A program made the translations under genes and the position numbers. The notes under the pieces were generated by a model. It made no database searches and had not been told where the DNA came from. It saw nothing but the letters and a program-made list of their open reading frames with translations. Shown here one piece after another: positions 44,528-58,307 of a stretch of 64,000 nucleotides of DNA (its first letter is position 1; each line of letters opens with the position of its first letter). This DNA is from Streptomyces pactum (GTDB taxonomy: Bacteria > Actinomycetota > Actinomycetes > Streptomycetales > Streptomycetaceae), in NCBI RefSeq assembly GCF_002005225.1, contig NZ_CP019724.1, positions 3,598,501-3,662,500 of the forward strand, read 5' to 3'.

Positions 44528-46986
44528 GCGCCGCCCTGCGCACCCTGCGTTCCCGCTGGGTCACCTTCCTCGGCAGCTTCGTCGCGCTGTCGCTCGGCGT
44601 CGCCCTGCTCGCCGTCACGGGGCTGGCCCTGGCCTCCTCGCTGGACGCGCCCGACCGCGCTCCGGAACGCTTCGCCGCCGCGCCGGTCGTGGTCCGGGGG
44701 CAGGACACCCTGCGGGTGGCGACGCCGGTCGGCGACCGTACGGAGGAGCTCGCGCGGCCGCGTGCCGTGCCGGCCCCGACGGTGGCCGGGCTGAAGCGGC
44801 TCGGCACGGTCGTCGAGGACCGGTCCTTCCCGCTGCGGGCTCCCGGCGGGCCCGCCGGCCTGGTGGGCCACCCCTGGTCCACCGCCGCGTTCGCCCCGTA
44901 CACCCTCGACGCGGGCCGTGCTCCCCGCACCGCCGACGAGGTCGTCGTCACCGGCGGCTGGGCCGCGCCGGGCCGGCGGGTGCGGACGGACCGCGGCACC
45001 GTGCGAGTGGTGGGCACCGTGGCCGACCGGGGTTTCGAGGACGCCGTGTTCTTCACCGACGCACGGGCCGCCCGGCTCGCCCCGCTCAGCGTGCAGTTGG
45101 TGGTCGACGCGGCCGAGCCCGCCGTGCGGGACGCGGTACGCGGCAGCGCCGGGGTCCGGGTGCTCACCGGGGACGACCGGCGGTACGCCGACGCCGATCC
45201 CGACCGGGACACCGAGGCGCTGACCGCGATGAACGCCCTGTTCGGCACGGCCGGCGGCGTCACCGCGTTCGTCTCGGTGTTCGTGGTGGCGTCCACGTTC
45301 GCCTTCACGGTCGCCCAGCGGCGCCGGGAGTTCGGGCTGCTGCGCACGGCCGGGGCCACGCCCGGCCAGATCCGCCGCACGGTGTTCGCCGAGGCCCTCG
45401 TCGTCGGCGTCCTCGCCTCGGCCGCGGGCTGCGTGCTCGGCGGGTACGGCGCGCCGTGGCTGGCCCACCGGGTGGCCGAGGAGGGGCTGGCGCCGGCCTG
45501 GTTCACCATCGGCGACCACACCTGGCCGTACCACACGGCCTTCTGGACCGGGCTCCTGGTCGCCCTGTGCGGTGTGGTCGCGGCGTCCTGGCGGGCCGGA
45601 CGCACGAGCCCCGCCGAGGCGCTGCGCGAGGCGACCGTGGACGCCCGGTCGATGACCCCGGGCCGTTGGCTGTCCGGTCTCGGGCTGCTGCTGACCGCGC
45701 TGGTGACCCTCGGCGTCGCCCTGGCCGGCGACCCCGGCGACCTGCTGCACCGCAAGACCTACGTGCTCCGGCCCATGCTGCTGATCACCGCGGTCGCGCT
45801 GCTCGCCCCGGCCGTGGTGCGTCCGCTGACCCGGCTGCTGGCCTGGCTGCCGGCCCGACTGCCCGGCGCCGCGGGCATGCTGGTGCGCGAGAACACCGCC
45901 GCCGGGGTACGCCGCACCGCGGCCGTCGCCGCGCCCGTGCTGGTCACGGTCGCCCTGGCGGGCTCCCTGCTGGGCGCCACCGCGACGCTGAACGAGGCGA
46001 AGGCCACCGAGACCCGCGAGCGGACCGGCGCCGACTTCGTGATCACCGCGCCGGACGGCGATACCGGCTTCGACGCGCGGACGGTGGAGCGGCTGCGCGC
46101 CGTGCCCGGGACCGCCGAGGTGTCCGCGACCTCGTCGAGCGCGGTGTACGTCCTGGAGGAGGGCGTGGCGCTGATCAGGTCCGACGCCCGTGCCGTCACC
46201 GGCCCCGGGGCCCTCGCCGCCACCGCACGGCTGCCGCTCGCCGCGGGGAGCGTGTCCGGCCTCGACGACCGTTCGATCATCGTCAACGAGGAGTGGGAGC
46301 GGCACACCGTCGGCGAGAAGGTGCGGGTCTGGCTCGGGGACGGCACGGAGAAGACCCTGCGCGTCGCCGCCGTGATGCACACCGGCACCGGCGGCAACGG
46401 CGTCTACGTCACCGCCGCCAACGCCCCCGGCGCCCCCGTCGACCGGGTGGACGTCACCCTCGCCGACGGCGCCGGCTCCGAGGCCGTGGCCGCGGGGCTG
46501 CGCGAGGCGGTGCGGCAGGCCGGCGGCCGGGTGTCCGGCGCGGACGAGTGGGTCGCGGCCGCCCGTACACAGACCAACCGCCCGACCCGGGTGGGCCTGC
46601 TGATGATCCTCGGCATCGCCCTGCTCTACACGGGCATCTCCCTGGTCAACACGATGGTGATGGCCACCTCCGACCGGGTCCGCGACCTGGCGGTGCTGCG
46701 CCTGGCCGGGGCCACCGACGGTCAGCTCCTGCGGCTGGTGGCGGCCGAGTCCCTGACCGTCGTGGCGGTCGGCGCGCTCCTGGGGCTGCTCGCCGCCGGG
46801 GTCAACCTGGCGGGCATGTGGGCGGTGCTGGGACTGCTCTCGGTGCGCCCCACGGTGGTGCTGCCGTGGACGGCGATCGGGACGGCCGTGGGTGCCTGCG
46901 CGGTGGCGGCGGTGCTCGCCTCGGTCGCCCCCGCCGCCGTTGCCCTGCGCCGCCGCGCGGTGGCACTGGCGGGCACGAAGTCGTGA
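44521..46986 (+). CDS. FtsX-family ABC permease
   Basis: 821 residues from GTG 44521. It starts with a transmembrane helix ([20 protein letters not shown]), then a large outside domain. FtsX domain 1 is at ~245-370 ([20 protein letters not shown], then [20 protein letters not shown]) with the typical [11 protein letters not shown] motif. A second hydrophobic block and outside domain follow, then FtsX domain 2 at ~690-815 ([40 protein letters not shown]). It is about twice the length of single-domain MacB permeases, consistent with a dual permease acting as a whole translocator. It probably exports a hydrophobic or peptide substrate. Confidence 0.92.
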   Translation: MLSAALRTLRSRWVTFLGSFVALSLGVALLAVTGLALASSLDAPDRAPERFAAAPVVVRGQDTLRVATPVGDRTEELARPRAVPAPTVAGLKRLGTVVEDRSFPLRAPGGPAGLVGHPWSTAAFAPYTLDAGRAPRTADEVVVTGGWAAPGRRVRTDRGTVRVVGTVADRGFEDAVFFTDARAARLAPLSVQLVVDAAEPAVRDAVRGSAGVRVLTGDDRRYADADPDRDTEALTAMNALFGTAGGVTAFVSVFVVASTFAFTVAQRRREFGLLRTAGATPGQIRRTVFAEALVVGVLASAAGCVLGGYGAPWLAHRVAEEGLAPAWFTIGDHTWPYHTAFWTGLLVALCGVVAASWRAGRTSPAEALREATVDARSMTPGRWLSGLGLLLTALVTLGVALAGDPGDLLHRKTYVLRPMLLITAVALLAPAVVRPLTRLLAWLPARLPGAAGMLVRENTAAGVRRTAAVAAPVLVTVALAGSLLGATATLNEAKATETRERTGADFVITAPDGDTGFDARTVERLRAVPGTAEVSATSSSAVYVLEEGVALIRSDARAVTGPGALAATARLPLAAGSVSGLDDRSIIVNEEWERHTVGEKVRVWLGDGTEKTLRVAAVMHTGTGGNGVYVTAANAPGAPVDRVDVTLADGAGSEAVAAGLREAVRQAGGRVSGADEWVAAARTQTNRPTRVGLLMILGIALLYTGISLVNTMVMATSDRVRDLAVLRLAGATDGQLLRLVAAESLTVVAVGALLGLLAAGVNLAGMWAVLGLLSVRPTVVLPWTAIGTAVGACAVAAVLASVAPAAVALRRRAVALAGTKS

Positions 46987-47010
46987 AAAGGCGAAGGAGC
47001 CCGAAAAAGC

Positions 47011-47048
47011 GAAGGAGCCCGTACGACCGAAGTCGTACGGGCCCCTTC
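47011..47048. terminator. Bidirectional terminator between the FtsX permease gene and tuf
   Basis: A 17-position stem with one mismatch (GAAGGAGCCCGTACGAC with its partner at 47032-47048) and a CGAA loop. The minus strand after the stem reads GCTTTTT, so it fits a tuf terminator, and on the plus strand it ends the permease transcript. A GCGAAGGAGCCCG direct repeat (46991 and 47009) flanks an A run. Confidence 0.75.
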
Positions 47049-47096
47049 TCAGGCATCAGCCCATGTCAGGTCATCGGACCGACAAGCAAGCGGAGC

Positions 47097-48290
47097 TTAC
47101 TTGTTGATCTTGGTGACCTGGCCGGCGCCCACGGTCCGGCCACCCTCACGGATGGCGAACTTCAGGCCCTCTTCCATGGCGACGGGCTGGATGAGCTCCA
47201 CCTTCATCTCGGTGTTGTCACCCGGCATGACCATCTCGGTGCCCTCGGGGAGGGTCACGACGCCGGTCACGTCCGTCGTACGGAAGTAGAACTGCGGACG
47301 GTAGTTGTTGAAGAAGGGGGTGTGACGGCCACCCTCGTCCTTCGACAGGATGTAGGCCTGGGCCTCGAACTCGGTGTGCGGCGTGACCGAACCGGGCTTG
47401 ATGATGACCTGGCCGCGCTCGACGTCCTCGCGCTTGATGCCACGGAGGAGCAGACCGACGTTCTCACCGGCCTGGCCCTCGTCGAGGAGCTTGCGGAACA
47501 TCTCGATGCCGGTGACCGTGGTGGTGGTCTTCTCGGTCTTGATGCCGATGATGTCGACGGTCTCGTTGACCTTGAGGACACCACGCTCGATGCGGCCGGT
47601 GACGACCGTACCGCGACCGGTGATGGTGAAGACGTCCTCGATCGGCATCAGGAACGGCTTGTCGACGTCGCGCTCGGGCTCCGGGATGGACTCGTCCACG
47701 GCCTTCATGAGCTCGAGGACCGAGTTGCCCCACTCCTTGTCGCCCTCGAGCGCCTTCAGAGCGGAGACCTTGACGACCGGCAGGTCGTCGCCCGGGAACT
47801 CGTACTCGGAGAGGAGCTCGCGCACCTCGAGCTCGACGAGCTCCAGGATCTCCTCGTCGTCCACCATGTCGGCCTTGTTCAGCGCGACGACGATGTACGG
47901 AACGCCGACCTGGCGGGCCAGGAGCACGTGCTCCTTGGTCTGCGGCATCGGGCCGTCGGTGGCGGCGACCACGAGGATGGCACCGTCCATCTGCGCCGCA
48001 CCCGTGATCATGTTCTTGATGTAGTCCGCGTGACCGGGGCAGTCGACGTGGGCGTAGTGACGCGTCTCGGTCTGGTACTCGACGTGCGCGATCGAGATCG
48101 TGATACCGCGCTGGCGCTCCTCGGGAGCCTTGTCGATCTGGTCGAAGGCCGAGGCCTCGTTCAGCTCGGGGTACGCGTCATGCAGCACCTTGGTAATGGC
48201 GGCCGTGAGGGTCGTCTTACCGTGGTCGATGTGACCGATGGTGCCGATGTTGACGTGCGGCTTAGTCCGCTCGAACTTCGCCTTCGCCAC
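47097..48290 (-). CDS. tuf: Translation elongation factor Tu
   Basis: 397 residues, EF-Tu1 of the str operon. G1 GHIDHGKT is at 19-26, switch II is in DCPGHADY, G4 NKAD and G5 SALKAL are in place. Residues tied to kirromycin-class resistance that I could place (Gly in [11 protein letters not shown], Ala in [16 protein letters not shown]) are wild-type. It lies 173 bp after fusA, and this gap contains a hairpin and a TTGACC box suggesting separate transcription. Some streptomycetes have additional tuf genes; only this one is here. Confidence 0.98.
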   Translation of the reverse strand: MAKAKFERTKPHVNIGTIGHIDHGKTTLTAAITKVLHDAYPELNEASAFDQIDKAPEERQRGITISIAHVEYQTETRHYAHVDCPGHADYIKNMITGAAQMDGAILVVAATDGPMPQTKEHVLLARQVGVPYIVVALNKADMVDDEEILELVELEVRELLSEYEFPGDDLPVVKVSALKALEGDKEWGNSVLELMKAVDESIPEPERDVDKPFLMPIEDVFTITGRGTVVTGRIERGVLKVNETVDIIGIKTEKTTTTVTGIEMFRKLLDEGQAGENVGLLLRGIKREDVERGQVIIKPGSVTPHTEFEAQAYILSKDEGGRHTPFFNNYRPQFYFRTTDVTGVVTLPEGTEMVMPGDNTEMKVELIQPVAMEEGLKFAIREGGRTVGAGQVTKINK

Positions 48291-48368
48291 TGGGGTCCTC
48301 CTGTGGAGTGGTTCTGTACGCCTTACTCATCGGCGCCAGGTGATCTTTGCTGGAAAGCCCGGGTGCCG

Positions 48369-48421
48369 GGGGCATTCCACCGGGTTCACGGCGGAATGCC
48401 CCATGCAGGCTCCGGGGTCAA
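48369..48421 (-). promoter_or_regulatory. fusA-tuf intergenic hairpin and candidate tuf promoter element
   Basis: TTGACC lies at 48416-48421. Downstream, a 10-bp inverted repeat GGGGCATTCC/GGAATGCCCC (48369-48378 with 48393-48402) covers the place where a -10 box would be (CATTCC at 17 bp, weak). This may be an attenuating hairpin after fusA, or a tuf-specific promoter overlapping it. Confidence 0.4.
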
Positions 48422-48463
48422 GCCTAAAGCGTGCGGACGGGGTCCGTTAAACGGAGTAGTCCG

Positions 48464-50590
48464 TTACTCGCCCTTGGCCTTCGCGATGATCTCCTCGGCG
48501 ACGTTCCGGGGAACCTCGGCGTAGGAGTCGAACTGCATCGAGTAGCTCGCGCGACCCGACGTCTTGCTGCGGAGGTCGCCGACGTAGCCGAACATCTCCG
48601 AGAGGGGCACGAGGCCCTTCACGACGCGGGCACCCATCCGCTCCTCCATGGCCTGGATCTGGCCACGGCGGGAGTTGATGTCGCCGATGACCTCACCCAT
48701 GTAGTCCTCGGGCGTGGTGACCTCGACGGACATCATCGGCTCCATGAGCACGGGCGAAGCCTTGCGCGCGGCCTCCTTGAACGCCTGCGAACCGGCGATC
48801 TTGAACGCCAGCTCGGAGGAGTCGACCTCGTGGTAGCCGCCGTCGATGAGCGTGACGCGGACGCCCGTCATCTCGTAGCCGGCCAGGATGCCGAACTGCA
48901 TGGCCTCCTGGGCACCGGCGTCCACCGAAGGGATGTACTCCTTCGGGATACGGCCACCGGTCACCTTGTTCACGAACTCGTACGAGGCGTCGCCGCCCTC
49001 GATCGGCTCGATCGCGATCTGCACCTTGGCGAACTGACCGGTACCACCGGTCTGCTTCTTGTGGGTGTAGTCCACGCGCTCGACGGCCTTGCGGATCGTC
49101 TCACGGTACGCGACCTGGGGCTTGCCGACGTTGGCCTCGACCCGGAACTCACGGCGCATGCGGTCGACCAGCACCTCGAGGTGCAGCTCGCCCATACCGC
49201 CGATGATGGTCTGGCCGGTCTCCTCGTCGGAGTGGACCTGGAACGACGGGTCCTCCTCGGCCAGACGCTGGATCGCGACGCCGAGCTTCTCCTGGTCGCC
49301 CTTCGACTTGGGCTCGATGGCGACCTCGATGACCGGCGCCGGGAAGTCCATGGACTCCAGGATGACCGGGTTCTTGTCGTCGGACAGCGTCTCACCGGTG
49401 GTGGTCTGCTTCAGGCCCATGACGGCGACGATGTCGCCGGCGCCCACCGACTCGATCTCCTCACGCTTGTTGGCGTGCATGCGGTAGATCTTGCCGATGC
49501 GCTCCTTCTTGCCCTTGACGGGGTTCAGCACGGCGGTGCCGGACACCAGGCGGCCCGAGTAGACCCGGACGAAGGTGAGCTTGCCGAGGTGCGGGTCGCT
49601 CATGATCTTGAACGCGAGCGCGGCCAGCGGCTCGTCCTCGGACGGCTTGCGCTTGACGACGACCTCGGGGTCCTTGACGTCGTGGCCCTCGATGGCCTCG
49701 ACGTCGAGCGGGGTCGGCAGGTAGCGCACGACCGCGTCGAGCAGGGGCTGGACGCCCTTGTTCTTGAACGCGGTGCCGCAGAACACCGGGGTGACCGTGG
49801 TGTCGCTGGACTTGCCGGACGCGATGGTGATGCGACGGATCGCGGCGTAGAGCTGCTCCTCGGTGGGCTCCTGGCCCTCCAGGAACAGCTCCATGATCTC
49901 TTCGTCGTTCTCCGCGACGCCCTCGACCAGCTTGCCGCGCCACTCCTCGGCGGCCTCGGTGTGCGTGGCCGGGATGTCGACGGTGTCGTACATCTCGCCC
50001 TTGGCCGCGTCGGCGGACCACACGAGCGCCTTCATGCGGACCAGGTCCACGACGCCCTTGAAGTCGGCCTCGGCGCCGATCGGGAGCTGCATGACCAGCG
50101 GCTGGGCACCCAGGCGGTCCGAGATCATCTCCACGCAGCGGTGGAACTCGGCGCCGGTACGGTCCAGCTTGTTGACGAAGCAGATGCGCGGCACGCCGTA
50201 ACGGTCGGCCTGACGCCACACCGTCTCGGACTGCGGCTCGACACCGGCGACACCGTCGAACACGGTCACGGCACCGTCGAGCACGCGCAGGGAGCGCTCC
50301 ACCTCTACGGTGAAGTCGACGTGCCCCGGGGTGTCGATGATGTTGATCGTGTAGTCGTTGTCCTCGAGCGGCCAGTGGCAGGTGGTCGCAGCAGACGTGA
50401 TCGTGATGCCACGCTCCTGCTCCTGCTCCATCCAGTCCATCGTGGCGGCGCCGTCGTGGACCTCACCGATCTTGTACGACACACCCGTGTAGAACAGGAT
50501 CCGCTCGGTGGTGGTCGTCTTGCCCGCGTCGATGTGGGCCATGATCCCGATGTTGCGGACCTTGGCCAGGTCAAGTGAAGTGGTAGCCAT
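48464..50590 (-). CDS. fusA: Translation elongation factor G
   Basis: 708 residues. P-loop AHIDAGKT is at 18-25, switch II in [12 protein letters not shown] for guanine binding, and domain IV and V blocks [20 protein letters not shown] and [20 protein letters not shown]. It catalyses ribosomal translocation and recycling. No fusidic-acid position change was specifically checked. It lies 39 bp after rpsG in the str operon. Confidence 0.98.
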   Translation of the reverse strand: MATTSLDLAKVRNIGIMAHIDAGKTTTTERILFYTGVSYKIGEVHDGAATMDWMEQEQERGITITSAATTCHWPLEDNDYTINIIDTPGHVDFTVEVERSLRVLDGAVTVFDGVAGVEPQSETVWRQADRYGVPRICFVNKLDRTGAEFHRCVEMISDRLGAQPLVMQLPIGAEADFKGVVDLVRMKALVWSADAAKGEMYDTVDIPATHTEAAEEWRGKLVEGVAENDEEIMELFLEGQEPTEEQLYAAIRRITIASGKSSDTTVTPVFCGTAFKNKGVQPLLDAVVRYLPTPLDVEAIEGHDVKDPEVVVKRKPSEDEPLAALAFKIMSDPHLGKLTFVRVYSGRLVSGTAVLNPVKGKKERIGKIYRMHANKREEIESVGAGDIVAVMGLKQTTTGETLSDDKNPVILESMDFPAPVIEVAIEPKSKGDQEKLGVAIQRLAEEDPSFQVHSDEETGQTIIGGMGELHLEVLVDRMRREFRVEANVGKPQVAYRETIRKAVERVDYTHKKQTGGTGQFAKVQIAIEPIEGGDASYEFVNKVTGGRIPKEYIPSVDAGAQEAMQFGILAGYEMTGVRVTLIDGGYHEVDSSELAFKIAGSQAFKEAARKASPVLMEPMMSVEVTTPEDYMGEVIGDINSRRGQIQAMEERMGARVVKGLVPLSEMFGYVGDLRSKTSGRASYSMQFDSYAEVPRNVAEEIIAKAKGE

Positions 50591-50629
50591 AAGGCTTCAG
50601 TCTTCTCTCGGTCTCGATGTGGGTAGCGA

Positions 50630-51100
50630 CTACCAGCGGTAGTGCGCGAAGGCCTTGTTGGACTCGGCCATCTTGTGCGTGTCCTCGCGCTTCTTCACAG
50701 CGGCACCGAGGCCGTTGGAGGCGTCGAGGAGCTCGTTGAGCAGACGCTCGGTCATGGTCTTCTCGCGACGGGCGCGGGAGTAACCGACCAGCCAGCGCAG
50801 CGCCAGGGTGTTGGCACGACCGGGCTTGACCTCGATCGGAACCTGGTACGTGGCGCCACCGACACGGCGGGACTTGACCTCGAGGGTCGGCTTGATGTTC
50901 TCGAGAGCGCGCTTCAGCGTGATGACCGGGTCGTTGCCGGTCTTCTCGCGCAGGCCCTCCATGGCGCCGTAGACGATGCGCTCGGCGGTGGAGCGCTTGC
51001 CGTTCAGCAGCACCTTGTTGATCAGGGAGGTCACCAGAGGAGAACCGTAGACCGGGTCGATGATGACCGGGCGCTTCGGGGCGGGGCCCTTACGAGGCAT
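50630..51100 (-). CDS. rpsG: 30S ribosomal protein S7
   Basis: 156 residues: [60 protein letters not shown] and the end [14 protein letters not shown]. It is the initiator of 30S head assembly and contacts mRNA at the exit channel. It lies 2 bp after rpsL. In E. coli, S7 represses the str operon through the rpsL-rpsG gap, but here that gap is too short for it. Confidence 0.98.
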   Translation of the reverse strand: MPRKGPAPKRPVIIDPVYGSPLVTSLINKVLLNGKRSTAERIVYGAMEGLREKTGNDPVITLKRALENIKPTLEVKSRRVGGATYQVPIEVKPGRANTLALRWLVGYSRARREKTMTERLLNELLDASNGLGAAVKKREDTHKMAESNKAFAHYRW

Positions 51101-51102
51101 TC

Positions 51103-51474
51103 TTACTTCTCCTTCTTGGCGCCGTAGCGGCTGCGGGCCTGCTTGCGGTTCTTCACACCCTGGGTGTCAAGCGAACCGCGGATGATCTTGTAGCGAACAC
51201 CCGGCAGGTCCTTCACACGGCCGCCGCGCACGAGCACGATGGAGTGCTCCTGCAGGTTGTGCCCCTCACCCGGAATGTAAGCGGTAACCTCGATCCCGCT
51301 GGTCAGACGCACACGCGCGACCTTACGCAGGGCCGAGTTCGGCTTCTTCGGGGTGGTCGTGAACACACGCGTGCAGACGCCGCGACGCTGGGGCGAACCC
51401 TCGAGTGCGGGCGTCTTGTTCTTCTCGACCTTGTCCTGCCGGCCCTTTCGGACCAGCTGCTGGATCGTAGGCAC
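51103..51474 (-). CDS. rpsL: 30S ribosomal protein S12
   Basis: 123 residues, first gene of the str operon. The decoding-site motifs are [20 protein letters not shown], with Lys43 unchanged, and [14 protein letters not shown], with Lys88 unchanged. These are the positions where streptomycin resistance and the ribosome-engineering mutations arise, so the strain is wild-type for S12. The leader of ~188 nt has the promoter at 51669-51697 and the hairpin motif at 51525-51549. Confidence 0.98.
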   Translation of the reverse strand: MPTIQQLVRKGRQDKVEKNKTPALEGSPQRRGVCTRVFTTTPKKPNSALRKVARVRLTSGIEVTAYIPGEGHNLQEHSIVLVRGGRVKDLPGVRYKIIRGSLDTQGVKNRKQARSRYGAKKEK

Positions 51475-51524
51475 TACTTCTCCGGTTTCTGTGTGCCGAA
51501 TGGTGGAGCTAACCTGGAACGTTG

Positions 51525-51549
51525 CCGACCCACGCGGTCGGGTGTGTCG
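51525..51549 (-). promoter_or_regulatory. str-operon leader hairpin motif shared with the S10 operon
   Basis: A 25-nt sequence with CCCGACC and GGTCGG arms about a GCGTG loop, preceded by CGACAC. It is 51-75 nt upstream of the rpsL ATG. It differs from the S10 leader copy at 30732-30756 only at one base, outside the stem. The flanks do not align, so the motif itself is what is conserved. Confidence 0.6.
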
Positions 51550-51668
51550 AATCCCGCGAACCCCTGCCGCCAGGCGGAAGAAAGCGTGGATTACGGTGGC
51601 CGGTGACGACCCTCACTGCGGTTGAAGGCACGCACGAGGGCCAGGGCACACCCCAGGCACAAGGTCTG

Positions 51669-51697
51669 AGCGTACCTATCGCATTCGCTGCGGTCAA
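51669..51697 (-). promoter_or_regulatory. Promoter of the str operon (rpsL)
   Basis: TTGACC (51692-51697) and TACGCT (51669-51674) are spaced by 17 bp on the minus strand. The expected start near 51662 leaves a ~188-nt leader. An AT-richer stretch lies just upstream of the -35 box. Confidence 0.65.
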
Positions 51698-51763
51698 AAC
51701 AAATGCGCGGGACCGGCGCAGGCGCCCGGTTCCTCCCGATTCCGCCCGAACGGCGCCGAGGGC

Positions 51764-52831
51764 TCACCCACGCGGGGCGGGCACCCGTACCTCGGTCTCC
51801 TCGGCCGCCGTGTCGTCGGTCTCCCCGGCCGCCGCGTCGTCGGTCTCCTCGGCCGCCGCGTCGTAGCTCTTCTCGGCCGCCGTGTCGTCCCGGACGAAGT
51901 ACGTCGGCCGGTTCTGCACGGCCGTGTATATGCGGCCGACGTACTCGCCGAGCAGGCCGACGCAGATCAGTTGCACGGCGCCGATGAAGACGATGCCGGT
52001 GAACAGCGACGTCCAGCCGGGCACCGTGCGGCCCAGGGCGAAGGCGGTGAGGGTGTAGACGAGCAGCCCCAGGCAGACCACGAAGGCGCCGGCGCCCAGC
52101 CAGGTGGCGATGCGCAGCGGCGCCGCGGAGAAGCCGGTGACGCTGTCGACCGCGAGGCGGATCATCCGGCCCAGCGGGTACTTGGTCCGGCCCGCGGTGC
52201 GCGGCGCGCGCTCGTACGTCACCCGCCCGCTCGGGAAGCCCAGCCAGGGCACCAGGAGGCGGTAGACCCGCTGCTGGTCCGGCAGGGCCTTCAGGGCCTC
52301 CACGGCGGCGCGGCTGAGCAGCCGGAAGTCGCCCGCCTGCGCCGGGACCGACGGGCCCGCCAGGCGCCGCATGAGGCGGTAGTAGACGCCCGCCGACCAC
52401 CGCTTGAACCCGGAGTCGCTGCTGCGGTCGGCACGGACCCCGTACACGATGTCGAGCTCCTCGGCGCGGGCCAGCGCCAGCATGTCGGGGATCTTCTCCG
52501 GCGGGTCCTGGAGGTCGGCGTCCAGGCTCACCACGTAGGCCCCGGACGCCCGGTCCAGGCCGGCGGTGAGGGCCGCCTGGTGGCCGGAATTGCGCCGCAG
52601 CGCGACCACGCGCAGTTCCGGCCAGCCCAGCCGGAAGGCGGCCAGCAGCTCCGCCGTGCGGTCGCCGCTGCCGTCGTCCACCGCCACGACCTCATGAGGG
52701 ACACCCAGCTCCGCCAGGACCGGCCGCAGCCTGCTGACCAGCGCGGGCAGGACCTCTTCCTCGTTGTACATCGGAATGACGACCGACAGCACGACCGGTT
52801 CGTGCAGTTCCGCGTCCCGTTCCTCGGGCAC
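51764..52831 (-). CDS. GT2 family glycosyltransferase, DPM1/GtrB-like with two C-terminal membrane helices
   Basis: 355 residues from GTG 52831 with a GGGGAGG ribosome site 4 bases upstream. The GT-A domain has LSVVIPMYNEEEVLPALVSR, the donor site VAVDDGSGDRT and catalytic SLDADLQDPP. C-terminal helices are ATWLGAGAFVVCLGLLVYTL and LFTGIVFIGAVQLICVGLLG, then EYVGRIYTAVQNRPTYFV, as in polyprenyl-phosphate sugar synthases that flip sugars onto lipid carriers. The last ~35 residues are 8-residue acidic repeats (DDTAAEET type) from a 24-bp DNA repeat. It is divergent from the mannosyltransferase gene at 52933, so the two could work in one glycan pathway. Confidence 0.88.
   Translation of the reverse strand: MPEERDAELHEPVVLSVVIPMYNEEEVLPALVSRLRPVLAELGVPHEVVAVDDGSGDRTAELLAAFRLGWPELRVVALRRNSGHQAALTAGLDRASGAYVVSLDADLQDPPEKIPDMLALARAEELDIVYGVRADRSSDSGFKRWSAGVYYRLMRRLAGPSVPAQAGDFRLLSRAAVEALKALPDQQRVYRLLVPWLGFPSGRVTYERAPRTAGRTKYPLGRMIRLAVDSVTGFSAAPLRIATWLGAGAFVVCLGLLVYTLTAFALGRTVPGWTSLFTGIVFIGAVQLICVGLLGEYVGRIYTAVQNRPTYFVRDDTAAEKSYDAAAEETDDAAAGETDDTAAEETEVRVPAPRG
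51798..51893 (-). repeat. 24-bp tandem repeat in the glycosyltransferase C-terminus
   Basis: Four units (51798-51821, 51822-51845, 51846-51869, 51870-51893) with the pattern TCCTCGGCCGCCGTGTCG and a variable end. Each codes for 8 residues, close to (D/Y)D(T/A)AA(E/G)E(T/S). In-frame repeat number changes would only lengthen or shorten the acidic tail. Confidence 0.8.
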
Positions 52832-52932
52832 CGCGCCTCCCCTCCCCCGAACATCGAGCACAGATGTGCGACTCTTGTGCGATCTTATGGCAGCAATTGA
52901 CGGTTGAGGGTGGACTGAGGGGGATGACAGCC

Positions 52933-54228
52933 ATGGACACGGCTGCCGACGACACGGTGGGCGACGCGTCGGCCGGCGCACGGGAACAACGGCTGTCCGA
53001 CGGACGCCGGGACCGCTCCTGGCGGACCTGGCCCCCGGCCCTGCCGCCCGCCGCGCGACCCTACCTGGCCCCGCTCGCCCTGTACGGAGTCACCAAGCTC
53101 GTCGGCCTCGCGGTCTTCGCCTCCCTGCTGGAGTACGCCGGGGACTACAAGGGGAAGAACCCGCGCTTCGGCGGCGGCGCCCACTGGTGGGACGTCCTGG
53201 CCACCTGGGACGGCTGGTGGTACCTCCAGGTCGCAGAGCACGGCTACAGCCCCTCCCTGGTGCGGCTCGACTCGGACGGCCTGTTCACGGTCCAGCAGAA
53301 CTCGGTCGCCTTCTTCCCGCTCTACCCGGCCCTGATCCGCATGGTCTCGGAATCCACCGGCCTCGGCCTGTACGGCTCCGGGATCCTCGTCTCCGTCGTC
53401 TCGTCGTTCGTCGCGGCGGCGGGCGTCTTCGCCGTGGTCCGCCTCGTCGCCGGGGCCCGCGCGGGCACCATCGCCGCCGGACTGTGGGCCGTGGCCCCCG
53501 GCGCGGGCGTCGAGTGGGCGGTGTACTCCGAGTCCCTGTTCGTCGCCATCGCCGCCTGGGCCTGCTACGCCGTGATGACCGGGCGCTGGGTGACGGCCGG
53601 CCTGCTCGCCTTCACCGCGGGCCTGAACCGCCCCACGTCCGCCGTCCTGATCGGCGCCGTGGGACTCGCCGCGCTGGTGACCCTGGCCCGTCCCGCGACC
53701 AGACGGGAACACGGGGTGCGCGGGCCCGTGTACGCCATGATCGTCGCTCCCCTGGGCCTGCTCTCCTACATCGCCTGGGTCGGCTACCGCACCGGCGAGG
53801 CGACGGCGTACTTCACGCTCCAGCGCGAGGGCTGGGCGCACTTCTTCGACTACGGCGCCTACACCCTGGACGTGCTGCGCAACCTCGCGGTCGGCAAGGG
53901 CGACTACCACTTCGCCTTCTCCACCCCGGACCTGCTCTCCCTGCAGCTGGTCCTGGCGCTGCCCTTCCTGATCGCCCTGATGCTGCGCAAGCGGGCCCCG
54001 CTGGTGCTCGTCGCCTACACCCTGGCGACGATCATCACCGTCCTCGGCACCCAGCAGATGTTCGGCAACACGATGCGCTACCTGCTGCCCGCCTTCCCCC
54101 TGCTCCTCGCTCCGGCCGCGGCCCTCGGCCGCCTGAGGCTCCCGAGCCTGGTGGTCTTCTTCTCCACGGCCGCACTCGCCTCCGGCTGGTACGCGCACTA
54201 CGTCATCTTCGAGCTGGGCGTGCCGTAG
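52933..54228 (+). CDS. PIG-V-like mannosyltransferase, multi-pass membrane protein
   Basis: 431 residues from ATG 52933, which has the better ribosome-site distance (GAGGGGG, 9 bases); ATG 52924 is the alternative. It has ~9-11 transmembrane helices. The first outside loop has WWDVLATWDGWWYLQVAEHG, where WDG/W-Y pairs are the GT-C catalytic region of PIG-V proteins, then FFPLYPALIRMVS. In actinobacteria such proteins add mannose from polyprenyl-phosphate-mannose outside the cell, for example in protein O-glycosylation or lipoglycan. Its neighbour GT2 (divergent) could supply the lipid-linked sugar. Confidence 0.85.
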   Translation: MDTAADDTVGDASAGAREQRLSDGRRDRSWRTWPPALPPAARPYLAPLALYGVTKLVGLAVFASLLEYAGDYKGKNPRFGGGAHWWDVLATWDGWWYLQVAEHGYSPSLVRLDSDGLFTVQQNSVAFFPLYPALIRMVSESTGLGLYGSGILVSVVSSFVAAAGVFAVVRLVAGARAGTIAAGLWAVAPGAGVEWAVYSESLFVAIAAWACYAVMTGRWVTAGLLAFTAGLNRPTSAVLIGAVGLAALVTLARPATRREHGVRGPVYAMIVAPLGLLSYIAWVGYRTGEATAYFTLQREGWAHFFDYGAYTLDVLRNLAVGKGDYHFAFSTPDLLSLQLVLALPFLIALMLRKRAPLVLVAYTLATIITVLGTQQMFGNTMRYLLPAFPLLLAPAAALGRLRLPSLVVFFSTAALASGWYAHYVIFELGVP

Positions 54229-54247
54229 GCCCTCTCCCGAGCGACAA

Positions 54248-54291
54248 CGCCGAAGGGCGGCCACCCCTCCCGGGGTGACCGCCCTTCGGCG
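54248..54291. terminator. Bidirectional terminator between the mannosyltransferase gene and rpoC
   Basis: A 20-bp stem with one mismatch (54248-54267 with 54272-54291) and a TCCC loop lies between the convergent stop codons, 19 bp after each. It would end the rpoBC transcript. Confidence 0.8.
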
Positions 54292-54309
54292 TATCAAGCG
54301 GACACTCGC

Positions 54310-58209
<3,900 letters not shown>

Positions 58210-58269
58210 TATGCGTCAATCCCTCTCAGGGTTGTAAGTCTTGGGGTCTGAAACGGGGGTCCTGGGGCC

Positions 58270-58297
58270 GGCGGACCTTGATCGCTCAAGGTCCGCC
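58270..58297 (-). other. Perfect hairpin in the rpoB-rpoC gap
   Basis: GGCGGACCTTG (58270-58280) and its exact complement CAAGGTCCGCC (58287-58297) with a 6-nt loop. No T tract follows. It may be an RNA processing or stability element between the two subunit cistrons rather than a terminator. Confidence 0.6.
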
Positions 58298-58307
58298 GAA
58301 ACTCCCG

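Noticed and set aside
47097..48290. Elfamycin-resistance type EF-Tu
   Set aside because: The residues I could place at kirromycin-linked positions are ordinary, so there is no sign of a producer-type EF-Tu.
45456..48524. A 1022-codon plus-strand frame spanning the FtsX gene end and tuf
   Set aside because: It crosses the real permease gene in another frame, a bidirectional terminator and the antisense of tuf; its composition is Arg/Gly-rich and not protein-like.
51103..51474. Streptomycin-resistance S12
   Set aside because: Lys43 and Lys88 are both wild-type.
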